This document shows, in pieces, positions 47,243 to 56,365 of a stretch of 64,000 bases of DNA. The notes under the pieces were generated by a model. The model was given only the letters and a program-made list of their open reading frames with translations. It was not told the DNA's origin and did not search any database. Numbering within the stretch: the stretch's first letter is position 1; each line of letters starts with the position of its first letter. This DNA is from JANNPJ01 sp965200525 (GTDB taxonomy: Bacteria > Actinomycetota > Actinomycetes > Actinomycetales > Kineosporiaceae): positions 1-64,000 of the forward strand of contig OZ241368.1 of assembly GCA_965200525.1 (NCBI GenBank). The letters are read 5' to 3'. The position numbers and the translations under genes are program-made.

Positions 47243-48811
47243 TCAGGCCTCCGCCCGGCTCAGGCAGCGCTCGACGAACACGGTGAGTGGATCGACATGA
47301 ACCTCGGGCCGATCCCACTCGTTCTCCAGGTTCTCGGCCAGGTGATGGGTGGCCTTCAACCGGCCGGAGTGGTGGTGGCGGACGACCGGGTGCAGGTAGG
47401 CCGCGTCGTGGGCCTGACCGACGACGTCCTGGGCGACCCGGCCGACGCTGATGTCGAACGGATCCACCTGGTCGTGGTCAGGCCCGTACTCCAGTGTTAC
47501 GACGAACGCGTGTTCGGGATGCCCGAGACCGCCGTCGGCGAAGTACGCGACCGGAACCTCCTCCTGGTAGCGCCCCTCGCCGCCGGTCACGGTCACGACA
47601 TCTGAGAGAACGCCGAACTGCTGCCACAGGGCAGAGGTCCGGTTGATCCGGGCAATGACGGCGGCCGAGACGGCCGCCGGCGTGACCTCAATCTTCTCGA
47701 ACGGCCATTCGGTGTCGTGATAGCGCTGAGCCAGAATCCGGCTCAGGGCCCGTACGCCGTACCGGAACCCATGGATGAAACCGCTGGTCGAGCGCTTGAA
47801 ATCGCGCTGCTGGGTGAGAGTTCCGGCGACGTACAGGTCCGGCACGTTCACCGATTCCCAGGCCGAGGTCTGCTCCGGGAACCTCCCGTCGATCACCAGA
47901 TCTGGTTCAGCACCGGGGCCGAAGATTGTTGTGTCCATGGCGAACCCGGCACAGAGAATGACCCGGTCGTACGAGAGCTCCTTCGTCACCTCCTGCACGC
48001 GGGAGAAGCTGAAACTGACGACGAACTGCTCTCCCCGCTTCTCGATCCGGCGGACCTCACCGTCCAGCACCGCGTTCTGCGACTTCAGCTGATAGCTGTC
48101 GAGGAAGTTGTTGTTCACCGCCCGCAGGTGACCGACGTAGTGGGTTCGCCAGGCCATCCGAACGGAGTGCGGCCCGGCCACGTGGATCACCGCGGCCGTC
48201 TCGATCAGCCCGTCCGCGGTTTCGAACCCGGAGTTTCCCTTGCCGATGATCAGTACCCGCTGATCGAGGAAGTCCTTCGGATCGACCGAGACCGTGTCGT
48301 ACCCTTCGGCCAGCTCGATCCCCTCGATGGTGGGCACGTTCAACCGGGACAGGCCGGTGGCCATGATCAGCCGGCGGGCCTCGAACAGCTCGCCGGCCGC
48401 CGTCTCGACCCGGAAGTTCGCGTCCCGGCCGGCTCGGCTCACCCGGCTCACGGTGGTGTCGTAGCTCACCCTGACCGCGGTCCGCTCGGCGAAATCGGCC
48501 AGATAGCGGACCAGCTCGTCGGCCGGCGGGAAGTAGCGCTCGCTGTAGCGGGTGAACCTCAGTTCCGGATCGTCCGACAGGAGCGAGTTCCAGTCCATCC
48601 GAAGGTTCAGCTCCGGATCGGTGCTCCCGGTGTGCGGCTTGTTGATCGAGATGAGCTGCCGATGGCGGGGATACCTGGTGAAGAAGGCGCCCGGGGCCGA
48701 ACCCGACTCCAGGACAAGGTAGTCGCGGCCGTCACGTTCCAGGAGCGAGGCGAGCTGAAGTCCGGCCGGCCCAGCCCCGACCACCAAATAGTCCAAGGTT
48801 GAAGTAGTCAT
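47243..48811 (-). CDS. FOXRED2-like FAD/NAD(P)-dependent flavoprotein
   Basis: The 522-residue flavoprotein has a dinucleotide motif DYLVVGAGPAGLQLASLLE (residue 8 on), the segment GAFFTRYPRHRQLISINKPH and LRMDWNSLLSDDPELRFTRY, closely resembling vertebrate FOXRED2 and related flavin monooxygenase-like proteins, and a second Rossmann motif VLIIGKGNSGFETADGL. A C-terminal domain of about 140 residues follows. The substrate is unknown. It is the first gene of the operon, downstream of an AT-rich promoter. Confidence 0.87.
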   Translation of the reverse strand: MTTSTLDYLVVGAGPAGLQLASLLERDGRDYLVLESGSAPGAFFTRYPRHRQLISINKPHTGSTDPELNLRMDWNSLLSDDPELRFTRYSERYFPPADELVRYLADFAERTAVRVSYDTTVSRVSRAGRDANFRVETAAGELFEARRLIMATGLSRLNVPTIEGIELAEGYDTVSVDPKDFLDQRVLIIGKGNSGFETADGLIETAAVIHVAGPHSVRMAWRTHYVGHLRAVNNNFLDSYQLKSQNAVLDGEVRRIEKRGEQFVVSFSFSRVQEVTKELSYDRVILCAGFAMDTTIFGPGAEPDLVIDGRFPEQTSAWESVNVPDLYVAGTLTQQRDFKRSTSGFIHGFRYGVRALSRILAQRYHDTEWPFEKIEVTPAAVSAAVIARINRTSALWQQFGVLSDVVTVTGGEGRYQEEVPVAYFADGGLGHPEHAFVVTLEYGPDHDQVDPFDISVGRVAQDVVGQAHDAAYLHPVVRHHHSGRLKATHHLAENLENEWDRPEVHVDPLTVFVERCLSRAEA

Positions 48812-48834
48812 CTCGGAACTGTAGGCAGCGAGTT

Positions 48835-48900
48835 CGTCAAAAAACAACTATATTGGCCTTAAATGGACTTATTGAACATTTTAGGTATTTAGGATGTACT
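48835..48900 (-). promoter_or_regulatory. AT-rich promoter region of the oxidative operon
   Basis: About 65 bases are strongly AT-rich in an otherwise about 70% GC sequence. On the minus strand a TATAGT hexamer follows TTCAAT at roughly promoter spacing, and two CCTAAA repeats lie further upstream. The patch may include a binding site for an unidentified regulator. Confidence 0.5.
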
Positions 48901-48943
48901 ACCTCGATCCATACGAGGAGTTGCGCCCGCCGGTGGTGAGCTC

Positions 48944-49501
48944 CTACCGGTTGGTGCGCCGGCGGATGTGCACGTGCCCGGTTTCACTGGACGGAGCGGG
49001 GGCGGACAGGATCCGGTCGAAGTCGTAGTCGGCCTTCTCGGCAACCCGGCACGAGGCCTGGTTCCTCACGTCGTGGAGCAGTTCCAGCTGCTGCAGATCC
49101 GCACCGATGAAGACATGGAACGCCCAATCGGTCAGGGCGGTGACAGCTCGTGGGGCGATGCCTCGGCCTCGCCCGGGTGCAGTGGTCCAGAACCCGACCT
49201 CGCCACGGTGGCGGGCGCTGACCTTCAGGACGACGTTCGCCACGAGCTGGGCTTCGCCCGGAAAGTGCCAGGAGGTCTCATCCACGGCGAAACTGATCCG
49301 CTGCATGCTGTCCAGGCCGCGCTTCTGCAGTTCGAGCCACTGTCGGGCCTCGTGAAGATCGGTGACCGGAACTCTGGTCCAGCGGCGAAGAACGGGATCC
49401 TGGTAGGCCCGGATCAGAGGTTCGATGTCCTGCTCGCCCCAGGGTCGCAGGGTGAGCTCGCCCGTGGTTGTCGCGGCCGGAACCCCGATCGTCATCTGCA
49501 C
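48944..49501 (-). CDS. GNAT-family N-acetyltransferase
   Basis: The 185-residue RimJ/RimL-like acetyltransferase has LTLRPWGEQDIEPLIRAYQDP at the N-terminus, GEVGFWTTAPGRGRGIAPRAVTAL for acetyl-CoA binding, and LELLHDVRNQASCRVAEK near the end. The substrate is unknown. GTG 49501 and ATG 49495 are both possible starts. Confidence 0.88.
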   Translation of the reverse strand: MQMTIGVPAATTTGELTLRPWGEQDIEPLIRAYQDPVLRRWTRVPVTDLHEARQWLELQKRGLDSMQRISFAVDETSWHFPGEAQLVANVVLKVSARHRGEVGFWTTAPGRGRGIAPRAVTALTDWAFHVFIGADLQQLELLHDVRNQASCRVAEKADYDFDRILSAPAPSSETGHVHIRRRTNR

Positions 49502-49704
49502 AGTTCATCGTCGTGCAGGACGAGGTAGCCGGACCAGTCGTGGACGACCCGATTCGCCGTGATGGATGTCCGCGAGACGCTGGCCCGTTGACCGTCGGGC
49601 GCCCGCAGGAGGGGCCACACCTCCCCTGGGGCCACTTCTTGTTCGATCATTGTCCTGCGCCACCGTCGGTCGTCACCGTCGCATATCGGGCAAGGAGCGA
49701 TGAG

Positions 49705-50955
49705 ATGGCATTGCCACCGGTCGAGTTGAGTCGACGCCTGGGTGCGTTCGATGCGGTCGTGATCGGGCTCGGATCCATGATCGGTGCGGGCGTCTTTGCC
49801 GCCCTCGCCCCGGCCGCAGCCGCCGCCGGGTCCGGTTTGCTGCTGGGTCTGGCCCTGGCCGGCGTTGTGGCCTACTGCAATGCGACGTCCTCCGCGCGCC
49901 TGGCTGCCCGCTACCCCCGTTCCGGAGGCACGTACGTCTACGGCCGAGAACGGCTGGGGCCCTTCTGGGGATATCTGGCCGGCTGGTCGTTCGTCATCGG
50001 CAAGACCGCCTCCTGTGCGGCCATGGCCCTGACGGTGGGTTCGTATCTGTGGCCTCGTCACGAGCACGTGGTCGCGGTGGTGGCGGTGGCGGCCCTGACC
50101 GCGATCGACTACCTGGGCGTGGAGAAGACGGCCTGGGTGACTCGGGGGATCGTCGCGGTGGTGCTGGCTGTGCTCGTGTCGGTCGTGGTGGTCTGCATGA
50201 GCAGTCCGGCCGCCGACGTCGACCACTGGAACGTCAGCCCGGACACCGGAGGGCACGGCATCCTGCAGGCAGCCGGTCTGCTGTTCTTCGCGTTCGCCGG
50301 CTACGCCCGCATCGCCACGCTCGGCGAAGAGGTCCGCGACCCGGCGTCCACGATTCCGCGGGCGATCTCGCTGGCCCTGGCCATCACCCTGGTCGTCTAT
50401 TTCCTGGTCGCGCTGGGCGTACTGGCGGTCCTGGGCCCGCAGCGGCTGGCCGACGCGACGGCGCCCCTGGCCACAGCCGTCCGGGCGGCCGGCGTCCCCG
50501 CCCTGGTTCCGGTGGTGCGGATCGCGGCGGCCGTGGCCGCGCTGGGCTCGTTGCTCGCCCTGATCCTGGGAGTCTCGCGCACCACGCTGGCCATGTCCCG
50601 CGACGGCCACCTGCCGACCGCGATGGCGGTCGTTCACCCACGTTTCGGCGTACCTCACCGGGCTGAACTAACGGTCGCGGCAGTGGTCTCGGTCCTGGCG
50701 GCCACGGTCGACATCCGCGGGGCCATCGGCTTCTCCTCGTTCGGCGTGCTGGCTTACTACGCCCTCGCCAACGCCTCGGCCTGGACCCTCACCCGTGCGG
50801 AAGGGCGTCCGCCGCGGATCGTGCCGGCCCTCGGTCTGACCGGGTGCCTCATCCTGGCCTTCGCCCTGCCGGTGAGCTCGATCCTGTCCGGGGCCGCCGT
50901 CATCGCTCTCGGCGCCGGCATCCATCTCGGCCGAAAGAAGATCAGCCGGAACTGA
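49705..50955 (+). CDS. APC-family amino acid permease
   Basis: The 416-residue protein has about 12 membrane segments. The first helix carries the APC signature AVVIGLGSMIGAGVF for substrate-backbone binding, followed by NATSSARLAARYPRSGGTYVY and FFAFAGYARIATLGEEVRDP. It likely takes up or exchanges an amino acid or amine. AAGGAG lies 7 bases before the ATG at 49705. Confidence 0.92.
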   Translation: MALPPVELSRRLGAFDAVVIGLGSMIGAGVFAALAPAAAAAGSGLLLGLALAGVVAYCNATSSARLAARYPRSGGTYVYGRERLGPFWGYLAGWSFVIGKTASCAAMALTVGSYLWPRHEHVVAVVAVAALTAIDYLGVEKTAWVTRGIVAVVLAVLVSVVVVCMSSPAADVDHWNVSPDTGGHGILQAAGLLFFAFAGYARIATLGEEVRDPASTIPRAISLALAITLVVYFLVALGVLAVLGPQRLADATAPLATAVRAAGVPALVPVVRIAAAVAALGSLLALILGVSRTTLAMSRDGHLPTAMAVVHPRFGVPHRAELTVAAVVSVLAATVDIRGAIGFSSFGVLAYYALANASAWTLTRAEGRPPRIVPALGLTGCLILAFALPVSSILSGAAVIALGAGIHLGRKKISRN

Positions 50956-50996
50956 ATCAGCGCGCCCTCGGCAGCGTTTTCCGCGAGGGACGACCG

Positions 50997-51012
50997 GCTG
51001 TCGGCCGACAGC
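50997..51012. terminator. Hairpin between convergent permease and MarR genes
   Basis: GCTGTCGGCCGACAGC is a perfect 16-base palindrome. A second, looser stem (CCCTCG...CGAGGG) lies at 50965-50989. Together they sit in the 66-base space between convergent stops. Confidence 0.45.
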
Positions 51013-51021
51013 GGACACTGG

Positions 51022-51480
51022 TCAGAACTGCTGATCCGAGTCGATCAGACGCCGTAGAAGGTGGGCGAGCTGCCGCAACTCCTCCGTGGTGAGGGCGCCG
51101 ACCGCGGCCGGCGGGGCCAGCCGGATGGCATCGGCCGTGGCCAGGGCCGCGTGCCCGGCATCGGTGAGCGCGACCAGCTTGCGGCGGCGGTCGTCGGGGT
51201 GAGGTCGCCGTTCGACCAGGCCGTGCGACTGCAATTTGTCGACGACGAGCGTGGCGTACGGAGCATCAAAGCGGTTGGCCTCGGCGAGCTGGGACAGGGT
51301 CAGGGGCCCGTTGCGCAGCTGATGAAGGATCTTGCCCCGACCGGCACCGAGACGGAATCCGAGCGCCTCCGCCAGATCGCCGTGACGGCTGTGCGCATCG
51401 ACGAACTGCTGCAGGAGCACCCAGGCCTGCTCGGCCAGGCCAGGACGATCGGGCTCGTCGCCGTGGGACGGAGCGTTCAC
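51022..51480 (-). CDS. MarR-family regulator
   Basis: The 152-residue winged-helix protein has LTLSQLAEANRFDAPYATLVVDKLQSHGLVERRPHPDDRRRKLVALTDAG, the MarR recognition helix and wing. GTG at 51480 overlaps the SDR stop (GTGA), so it is the second gene of a pair. It is the probable regulator of this SDR and of the divergent quinone reductase-like gene. Confidence 0.9.
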   Translation of the reverse strand: MNAPSHGDEPDRPGLAEQAWVLLQQFVDAHSRHGDLAEALGFRLGAGRGKILHQLRNGPLTLSQLAEANRFDAPYATLVVDKLQSHGLVERRPHPDDRRRKLVALTDAGHAALATADAIRLAPPAAVGALTTEELRQLAHLLRRLIDSDQQF

Positions 51481-52202
51481 CACGGCACGGTCTGGCCGCG
51501 GTAGTCGACGTAGTGCAGGCCCGGGTGGGTGCGCAGGCTGTCGATGGTCTTGACCACGTTCGGAATGCTCTCATCAATGCCGAGCCGCGCGTCGGGGCCG
51601 CCCAGGTCGGTCTTCACCCAGCCGGGCGCCATCAGAACCAGGCTTCTCGATTCGCCCCGGTGGCGGGCCGCGTAGCTGCGCATGAAGGTGTTCAGCGCCG
51701 CCTTGCTCCCGCGGTACACCTCGTGACCCCCACGCTCGTTGTTCGCGACGCTGCCCTGCCCGGAGGACATCAGGCCGATGGTGCCGTCCGCCTCGACGTG
51801 GCCCTGGAGGGCCTCGATGACGCGCAGCGGGCTCAGCGCGTTCGTCACCATGACCCGGACGAATTCGTCGGTCGCGGTCTCGGCCACCGTCCCCTCGGGT
51901 TCGTTGGTCACGCCGGCGTTCACGAACAGGACGTCGAAGGTCCGATCGGCCAGGCGGCCGTCCAGCGCGGCGATCTGTTGCGGTGAGGTGATATCGAGCG
52001 TCTCGACCTCGACCTGCTCCGGGTGGCGCTCGGCCAGGTCGTGCAGGGCCGTCCGGTTACGGCCACGCACGGTGGCGGTGACGTGCCAGCCGTTGCCGAC
52101 CCACTCCTCGGCGAGCGCCAGCCCGAGGCCGCGCGAGGCCCCGATCAGGAGCACGCGCTGCGCGGTACCAGCGGGCTCACTTTCTGAATTCGTTGTAGTC
52201 AT
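51477..52202 (-). CDS. Short-chain dehydrogenase/reductase
   Basis: The 241-residue SDR has VLLIGASRGLGLALAEEW, the NAG motif VNAGV, and catalytic Ser (SSGQGSV) and YRGSK. The first bases of its leader contain palindromes for the MarR regulator. The ATG at 52202 is decided by the lipid-free MTTTNSESE start and AT-rich leader. Confidence 0.9.
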   Translation of the reverse strand: MTTTNSESEPAGTAQRVLLIGASRGLGLALAEEWVGNGWHVTATVRGRNRTALHDLAERHPEQVEVETLDITSPQQIAALDGRLADRTFDVLFVNAGVTNEPEGTVAETATDEFVRVMVTNALSPLRVIEALQGHVEADGTIGLMSSGQGSVANNERGGHEVYRGSKAALNTFMRSYAARHRGESRSLVLMAPGWVKTDLGGPDARLGIDESIPNVVKTIDSLRTHPGLHYVDYRGQTVPW

Positions 52203-52203
52203 A

Positions 52204-52214
52204 ATAACCGTTAT
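52204..52214. promoter_or_regulatory. Small palindrome ATAACCGTTAT at the SDR start
   Basis: Perfect five-base arms around one C lie directly upstream of the SDR ATG. It may be an operator half of the MarR system. Confidence 0.35.
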
Positions 52215-52364
52215 AGATACTGTAATGACTTGCGTCAAGCCCACAGCCCCGAGCATCGGGTGACGGCGTCTGTTCGACTCGCGCACTCGACGTCCATACC
52301 GTGAACTTACATCTAAAAACTTACGGTCAGCAGGTCTTGTCTTCATCCGGGCGACATGCATAAG

Positions 52365-52378
52365 CTTACGTATGTAAG
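52365..52378. promoter_or_regulatory. Candidate MarR operator
   Basis: CTTACGTATGTAAG has perfect CTTAC/GTAAG arms around GTAT. It lies 28 bases ahead of the quinone reductase-like ATG; two further CTTAC copies occur at 52306 and 52320. MarR proteins often bind such AT-rich palindromes. Confidence 0.6.
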
Positions 52379-52406
52379 CACAATGATGAGAGCAGAGGAC
52401 GACGCT

Positions 52407-53462
52407 ATGAGCACGAGCATTCGCACCGAGCCCGTCAACGCCACCGAGGTCGTACTGCCGGGCCAGGTCGAGCCGGACGGGCTGCAGGTACGCACCCGGG
52501 AACTGCCCTCCCCCGCGGCGGGCCAGGTCGTGCTGCGAATGGACGCGACCGGCGTCTCGTTCGCCGAGCAGCAGATGCGCCGGGGCAAGTACTACGACCA
52601 GCCGACCTTTCCCTTCGTGCCTGGATACGACGTGGTCGGCACGGTGAGTGCGCTCGGCGCGGGCGTCGACACCGCCCTGCTCGGCAAGCGGTTCGCCGCG
52701 GTCACGAAGACCGGCGGCTGGGCCAGCCACCTGCTGCTCGACGCCGCCGACCTCGTTGCGGTGCCGGACCAGGTGACCGCGAGCGAGGCCGAGACGGTGG
52801 TGGTCAACGGGATCACGGCGTGGCAGATGCTGCACCGGATCGCCAAGGTGCCGGCCGGTTCGACGATCGTCGTGCTGGGCGCCAACGGTGGGGTCGGTTC
52901 CACCCTGGTGCAGCTGGCCCGCCACGCAGGCCTGACGGTCATCGGCACCGCATCACCCCGCCATCACGACGCCGTGCGCGCGCTGGGCGCGATCCCGGTC
53001 GACTACCGCGATCCCGACCTGTACGGCAAAATTCGCCAGATCGCGCCGGACGGCGTGGACGCCGTCTTCGACCACGTCGGCGGCCCCGGCCTGCACCAGT
53101 CGTGGAAGCTGCTGCGCCGCGGCGGGACGCTGATGTCTTACGGCACCGCGGCCACCAAGGACGAGGCCGGCAACTCGCAACTGCCGGTGCTGCGCCTGTT
53201 CGCCCGCCTGCTGGCCTGGAACTACCTACCCAACGGCAGGAGCGCCCACTTCTACAACTTCTGGGCCGGACGCCGGCGGGTGAGCGCCTTCCGCCGTCGA
53301 CAGCACGAGGACCTCACCCAGGTGCTGGACCTACTGGCCGAAGGAGTCATCACCGCGCAGGTCGCCGCCCAGTTCCCGCTCTCCTCGGCCGCCGAGGCCC
53401 TGACCCTGGCCGAGTCGCGCACCGTCGCCGGCAAGATCGTGATCGTCCCGGACCCGGCCTGA
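52407..53462 (+). CDS. Zinc-independent medium-chain oxidoreductase
   Basis: The 351-residue protein has a GroES-like domain (VVLRMDATGVSFAEQQMRRG; FVPGYDVVGTV) and a nucleotide-binding domain (TIVVLGANGGVGSTLVQLARHAG). It lacks the structural-zinc cysteines. It belongs to the quinone oxidoreductase class. GAGG precedes the ATG at 52407. It is divergently paired with the SDR-MarR operon. Confidence 0.9.
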   Translation: MSTSIRTEPVNATEVVLPGQVEPDGLQVRTRELPSPAAGQVVLRMDATGVSFAEQQMRRGKYYDQPTFPFVPGYDVVGTVSALGAGVDTALLGKRFAAVTKTGGWASHLLLDAADLVAVPDQVTASEAETVVVNGITAWQMLHRIAKVPAGSTIVVLGANGGVGSTLVQLARHAGLTVIGTASPRHHDAVRALGAIPVDYRDPDLYGKIRQIAPDGVDAVFDHVGGPGLHQSWKLLRRGGTLMSYGTAATKDEAGNSQLPVLRLFARLLAWNYLPNGRSAHFYNFWAGRRRVSAFRRRQHEDLTQVLDLLAEGVITAQVAAQFPLSSAAEALTLAESRTVAGKIVIVPDPA

Positions 53463-53540
53463 ACCTGACCGTAGCGGCCGACCGGGCACGTGGTGCGATG
53501 AGTTGCGGCTGCGACGGAGTCTGAGCTGACACCAGCTCAG

Positions 53541-53595
53541 GAGGAGAAACCATGAGCGGGGCACCCCTGCCCTTCGCGCGGCCGGTGCAGATCCT
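53541..53595 (+). other. Orphan ribosome-binding site and start codon
   Basis: A strong AGGAGGAG followed 5 bases later by ATG (53552) begins MSGAPLPFARPVQIL, after which the frame runs antisense through the phoD 3' end. It looks like the remaining start of a gene whose body was lost when this region was rearranged, or a short peptide. The leftover reading frame is not trusted beyond about 20 codons. Confidence 0.35.
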
Positions 53596-55176
53596 TTACC
53601 GGTGCGCAGGTTCCAGGGTGGTCGACCAGAAGTTGGCTCCGGTCAGGTCACGAAGGATAACGGTGAGCTTGCGGGAGTCGCCGTCGATCTGCACCTCGCC
53701 GAAGAACTGCGAGCCCTCCAGCGGTGAGGTGTTGGCGTGCGGCGGGACGGCGGCGAACACCTGCGTCGGGCCGAACGTCGAGTCGAGCGCGTTGGGCCCG
53801 AACGACCCGGCGTGCAGCGGACCGGAGACGAACTCCCAGAACGGGTCGAAGTCCTGGAAGGCGGCCTGGGCCGGGTCGTAGTGGTGGGCGGCCGTGTAGT
53901 GCACGTCGGCGGTCAGCCACAGCGTGTTGCGGATCTTGCGGTGCTTGATCTGCTGCAGGATCCAGGCGACCTGGCGCTCGCGACCGAGCGGCACGCCGGG
54001 CCGGCCCTGCGCGACGGCCTCGATGTTCACCGTCCCGTCGGGCACGACCAGGCTGATCGGCATGTCGGCCTGGATGACCTTCCAGGTCGCCGTCGAGCGG
54101 TCCAGGGCCTCGACGAGCCAGCGGGCCTGCTCGGTGCCGAGGATCCCGCCGTCCGGGGCGATCGGGCCGGCCTCGGTGTCGGCCAGGTTGTAGTTGCGGT
54201 AGCTGCGCATGTCGACCACGAAGACGTCGAGCAGCGGGCCGTAGGAGATCTTCCGGTAGACCTGATGGTTCTTGGCGGTGTTGCGGCTGACCGGCTGGAA
54301 CTCCGACCAGGCCTGGAACGCCCGTCCGGCCAGCACGTCGATGCTCTTCTCGGTGTAGGCCGGATCGGTCAGGATCTGCCCCGGGCTCCAGTTGTTATGC
54401 ACCTCGTGGTCGTCCCACTGGTTCACCAGCGGCACCTCAGCCAGGAAGGCCCGCATCCCGGCGTCCCCGAGGTTGTAGCGGTAGGCGCCGCGGAAGTCGT
54501 CGAGGGTCTGGGCGACGTGAGACTTGGCTTCCTCCACGATGTTCCGGTAGATGCGACCGTCGGGCAGGGTGACGTCGCCGGTGATCGGGCCGTCGGCGTA
54601 GATCGAGTCGCCCGAGTGCAGGAAGAAGTCGGGCTTGCGGGCCCGCATCGCGGTGAAGATGGGGAACCCGCCGATGTCGGGGTTGCGGCCCCAGCCCTGC
54701 CCGGCCTGGTCACCGCTCCAGAGGAACTTGACGTCGCGGAACCCCCGCGGGGCCGTCTGCAGGTGGCCGAGCTGGGCGTCGCCGTCCACCCGATGCGCGT
54801 CGGGGTCGGTCAGGACGACGCGGTAGGGCACCTCCTGCCCGCTCGGCAGGCCGGACAGTTCGACCCGACCGGTGAAGTCACTGCCCGCCTGCAGCAGCGG
54901 GCCGCGCACGGTCTGGATCCGGGCGCTGCGGTCGAAGCGGCCGGTCGGAGAGACTTGCACGAACATCCGGGCCGGGCGGTCGGCCCGGGTCCAGACCACG
55001 GCGCCGTGCGCGGTTACGTCGCCGGCCTGCACACCGTGCGAGATCAGCGGGGCCGAGGCCCGCACGAATGCCCGCCCCGAGGCGAAGGAGGGGGCTGAGG
55101 AGAGGGTGGCGCCCAGGCCCCCGGCCAGGCCGGCGGCACCGCGAAGGACAGTTCGACGCGAGACGGGAGAAGTCAT
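53596..55176 (-). CDS. phoD: Tat-exported alkaline phosphatase D (PhoD)
   Basis: The 526-residue enzyme has a Tat signal with SRRTVLRG, an N-terminal Ig-like domain (SHGVQAGDVTAHGAVVWTRAD) and the metallophosphoesterase domain: FLHSGDSIYADGP, NQWDDHEVHNNW and LTADVHYTA carry metal ligands. It hydrolyses phosphate esters outside the membrane using Ca/Fe. Length fits PhoD. The start at 55176 is set by the Tat motif six residues later. Confidence 0.93.
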   Translation of the reverse strand: MTSPVSRRTVLRGAAGLAGGLGATLSSAPSFASGRAFVRASAPLISHGVQAGDVTAHGAVVWTRADRPARMFVQVSPTGRFDRSARIQTVRGPLLQAGSDFTGRVELSGLPSGQEVPYRVVLTDPDAHRVDGDAQLGHLQTAPRGFRDVKFLWSGDQAGQGWGRNPDIGGFPIFTAMRARKPDFFLHSGDSIYADGPITGDVTLPDGRIYRNIVEEAKSHVAQTLDDFRGAYRYNLGDAGMRAFLAEVPLVNQWDDHEVHNNWSPGQILTDPAYTEKSIDVLAGRAFQAWSEFQPVSRNTAKNHQVYRKISYGPLLDVFVVDMRSYRNYNLADTEAGPIAPDGGILGTEQARWLVEALDRSTATWKVIQADMPISLVVPDGTVNIEAVAQGRPGVPLGRERQVAWILQQIKHRKIRNTLWLTADVHYTAAHHYDPAQAAFQDFDPFWEFVSGPLHAGSFGPNALDSTFGPTQVFAAVPPHANTSPLEGSQFFGEVQIDGDSRKLTVILRDLTGANFWSTTLEPAHR

Positions 55177-55402
55177 GGGCGAAAGGGTGACCAACCCGCG
55201 CAATACACCGGCCACCAGCGAGTGAGCGTCAGTCGACCATTGGATGCACAACAGCCTCAGCCTCATTGTCCTGAGGGCCGGGAGGCCGTCGAAGTTTGCC
55301 CGCTGGACGGCCTCGGCCGCCCGCCGGGTCATCGGTCCGCACCCATTCGTTCATGTGCAGGCGCGATCTTGGCAGGATCACTTCTGCGCCGGGAGGCCCA
55401 CC

Positions 55403-56206
55403 GTGTCCGGTACCGATCTGCTCTCTGTGAATGGTGCGAACGCACGCGGGGCCATCGTGACCGCGGCCGGCCCGGCCATGCGCGGGGCCCTGCACGACCT
55501 GGCCCTGCCGACCTTCCGGGCCTACGCCCAGGCGTGGGGCTGGAACCTGCGCGTACATGACCTGAGCGCGGACGGGCGCGGGGCCGATGCCGGGGCCGTC
55601 CAGGCGAAGTGGGCGAAGATCAACCTGCTGCGTGAGGCGCTGCAGAACCACGCCTTTGCTCTGTGGCTGGACGCAGACATCCTCCTGCTGCGCAGGGACG
55701 ACGACATCCTGGCCCACCTGCATCCGCGCTCGTTCCAGGCCCTGGTGCTGGAGCAGGTACCGGCTGAGCACCGAATCAACCCGAACACCGGCGTGTGGCT
55801 GCTGCGCTCGTGCCCGCAGGCCTTCGCCTTCCTGGACGCCGTCCAGGCCTGCGGGGTGCAACCAGGGCCGTGGGCCGATCAGGGCGCCGTCCTGCACGCT
55901 CTGGACTGGGACCGCGGCGACGAGCAGTACCACTGGGCCGGCCCCGGGCCGGGCAACGCCTTCACCGCCGCGACGTCCTGGCTGCCGCCGGGCTGGAACC
56001 AGCCCTTCCTCGGCCAGCGCCTGGAGGCCGACCTGTACAACGGGACGTCATCCTCCTACGTGGGACGCCCCCGAGTGACCCGGCCGCACGCTCTGCACTT
56101 CATGGGCATGCTTCCGGCGGCTCGGTACCGGCACATGCAGCGCATGCTCAGCGTCTGGGACGAAGCTCCCCGCACGGCGGCGCTGCCCCTGGCCACCCCG
56201 GCCTGA
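55403..56206 (+). CDS. Glycosyltransferase-like protein (family 34-type)
   Basis: The 267-residue protein has VQAKWAKINLLREAL, the metal-binding DxD as WLDADILLL, NPNTGVWLLRSC and WADQGAVLHAL, landmarks of GMA12/MNN10-type galactosyl- or mannosyltransferases. No signal or membrane helix is seen, so it is probably cytoplasmic. GGGAGG is 6 bases before the GTG start. Its acceptor is unknown. Confidence 0.78.
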   Translation: MSGTDLLSVNGANARGAIVTAAGPAMRGALHDLALPTFRAYAQAWGWNLRVHDLSADGRGADAGAVQAKWAKINLLREALQNHAFALWLDADILLLRRDDDILAHLHPRSFQALVLEQVPAEHRINPNTGVWLLRSCPQAFAFLDAVQACGVQPGPWADQGAVLHALDWDRGDEQYHWAGPGPGNAFTAATSWLPPGWNQPFLGQRLEADLYNGTSSSYVGRPRVTRPHALHFMGMLPAARYRHMQRMLSVWDEAPRTAALPLATPA

Positions 56207-56365
56207 TCCCCCGCCCCACTCGCTCGTCCGCGAGGGACGGAGAACGGGCGCCGGCGGGGGCGGCCGGCGACGGTAACCGGCTGTCGTACCGGTCCGGGCC
56301 CATTCGCCCTCCGCGCGCAGATGTACGACAGAATTCCGACCCTGATCATTGAGGGGAGCGGACTG

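Noticed and set aside
46105..48811. Mycofactocin biosynthesis cluster
   Set aside because: Only an MftD/LldD-like enzyme is present; no MftA precursor, radical-SAM MftC, MftB, MftE or MftF is seen in the window.
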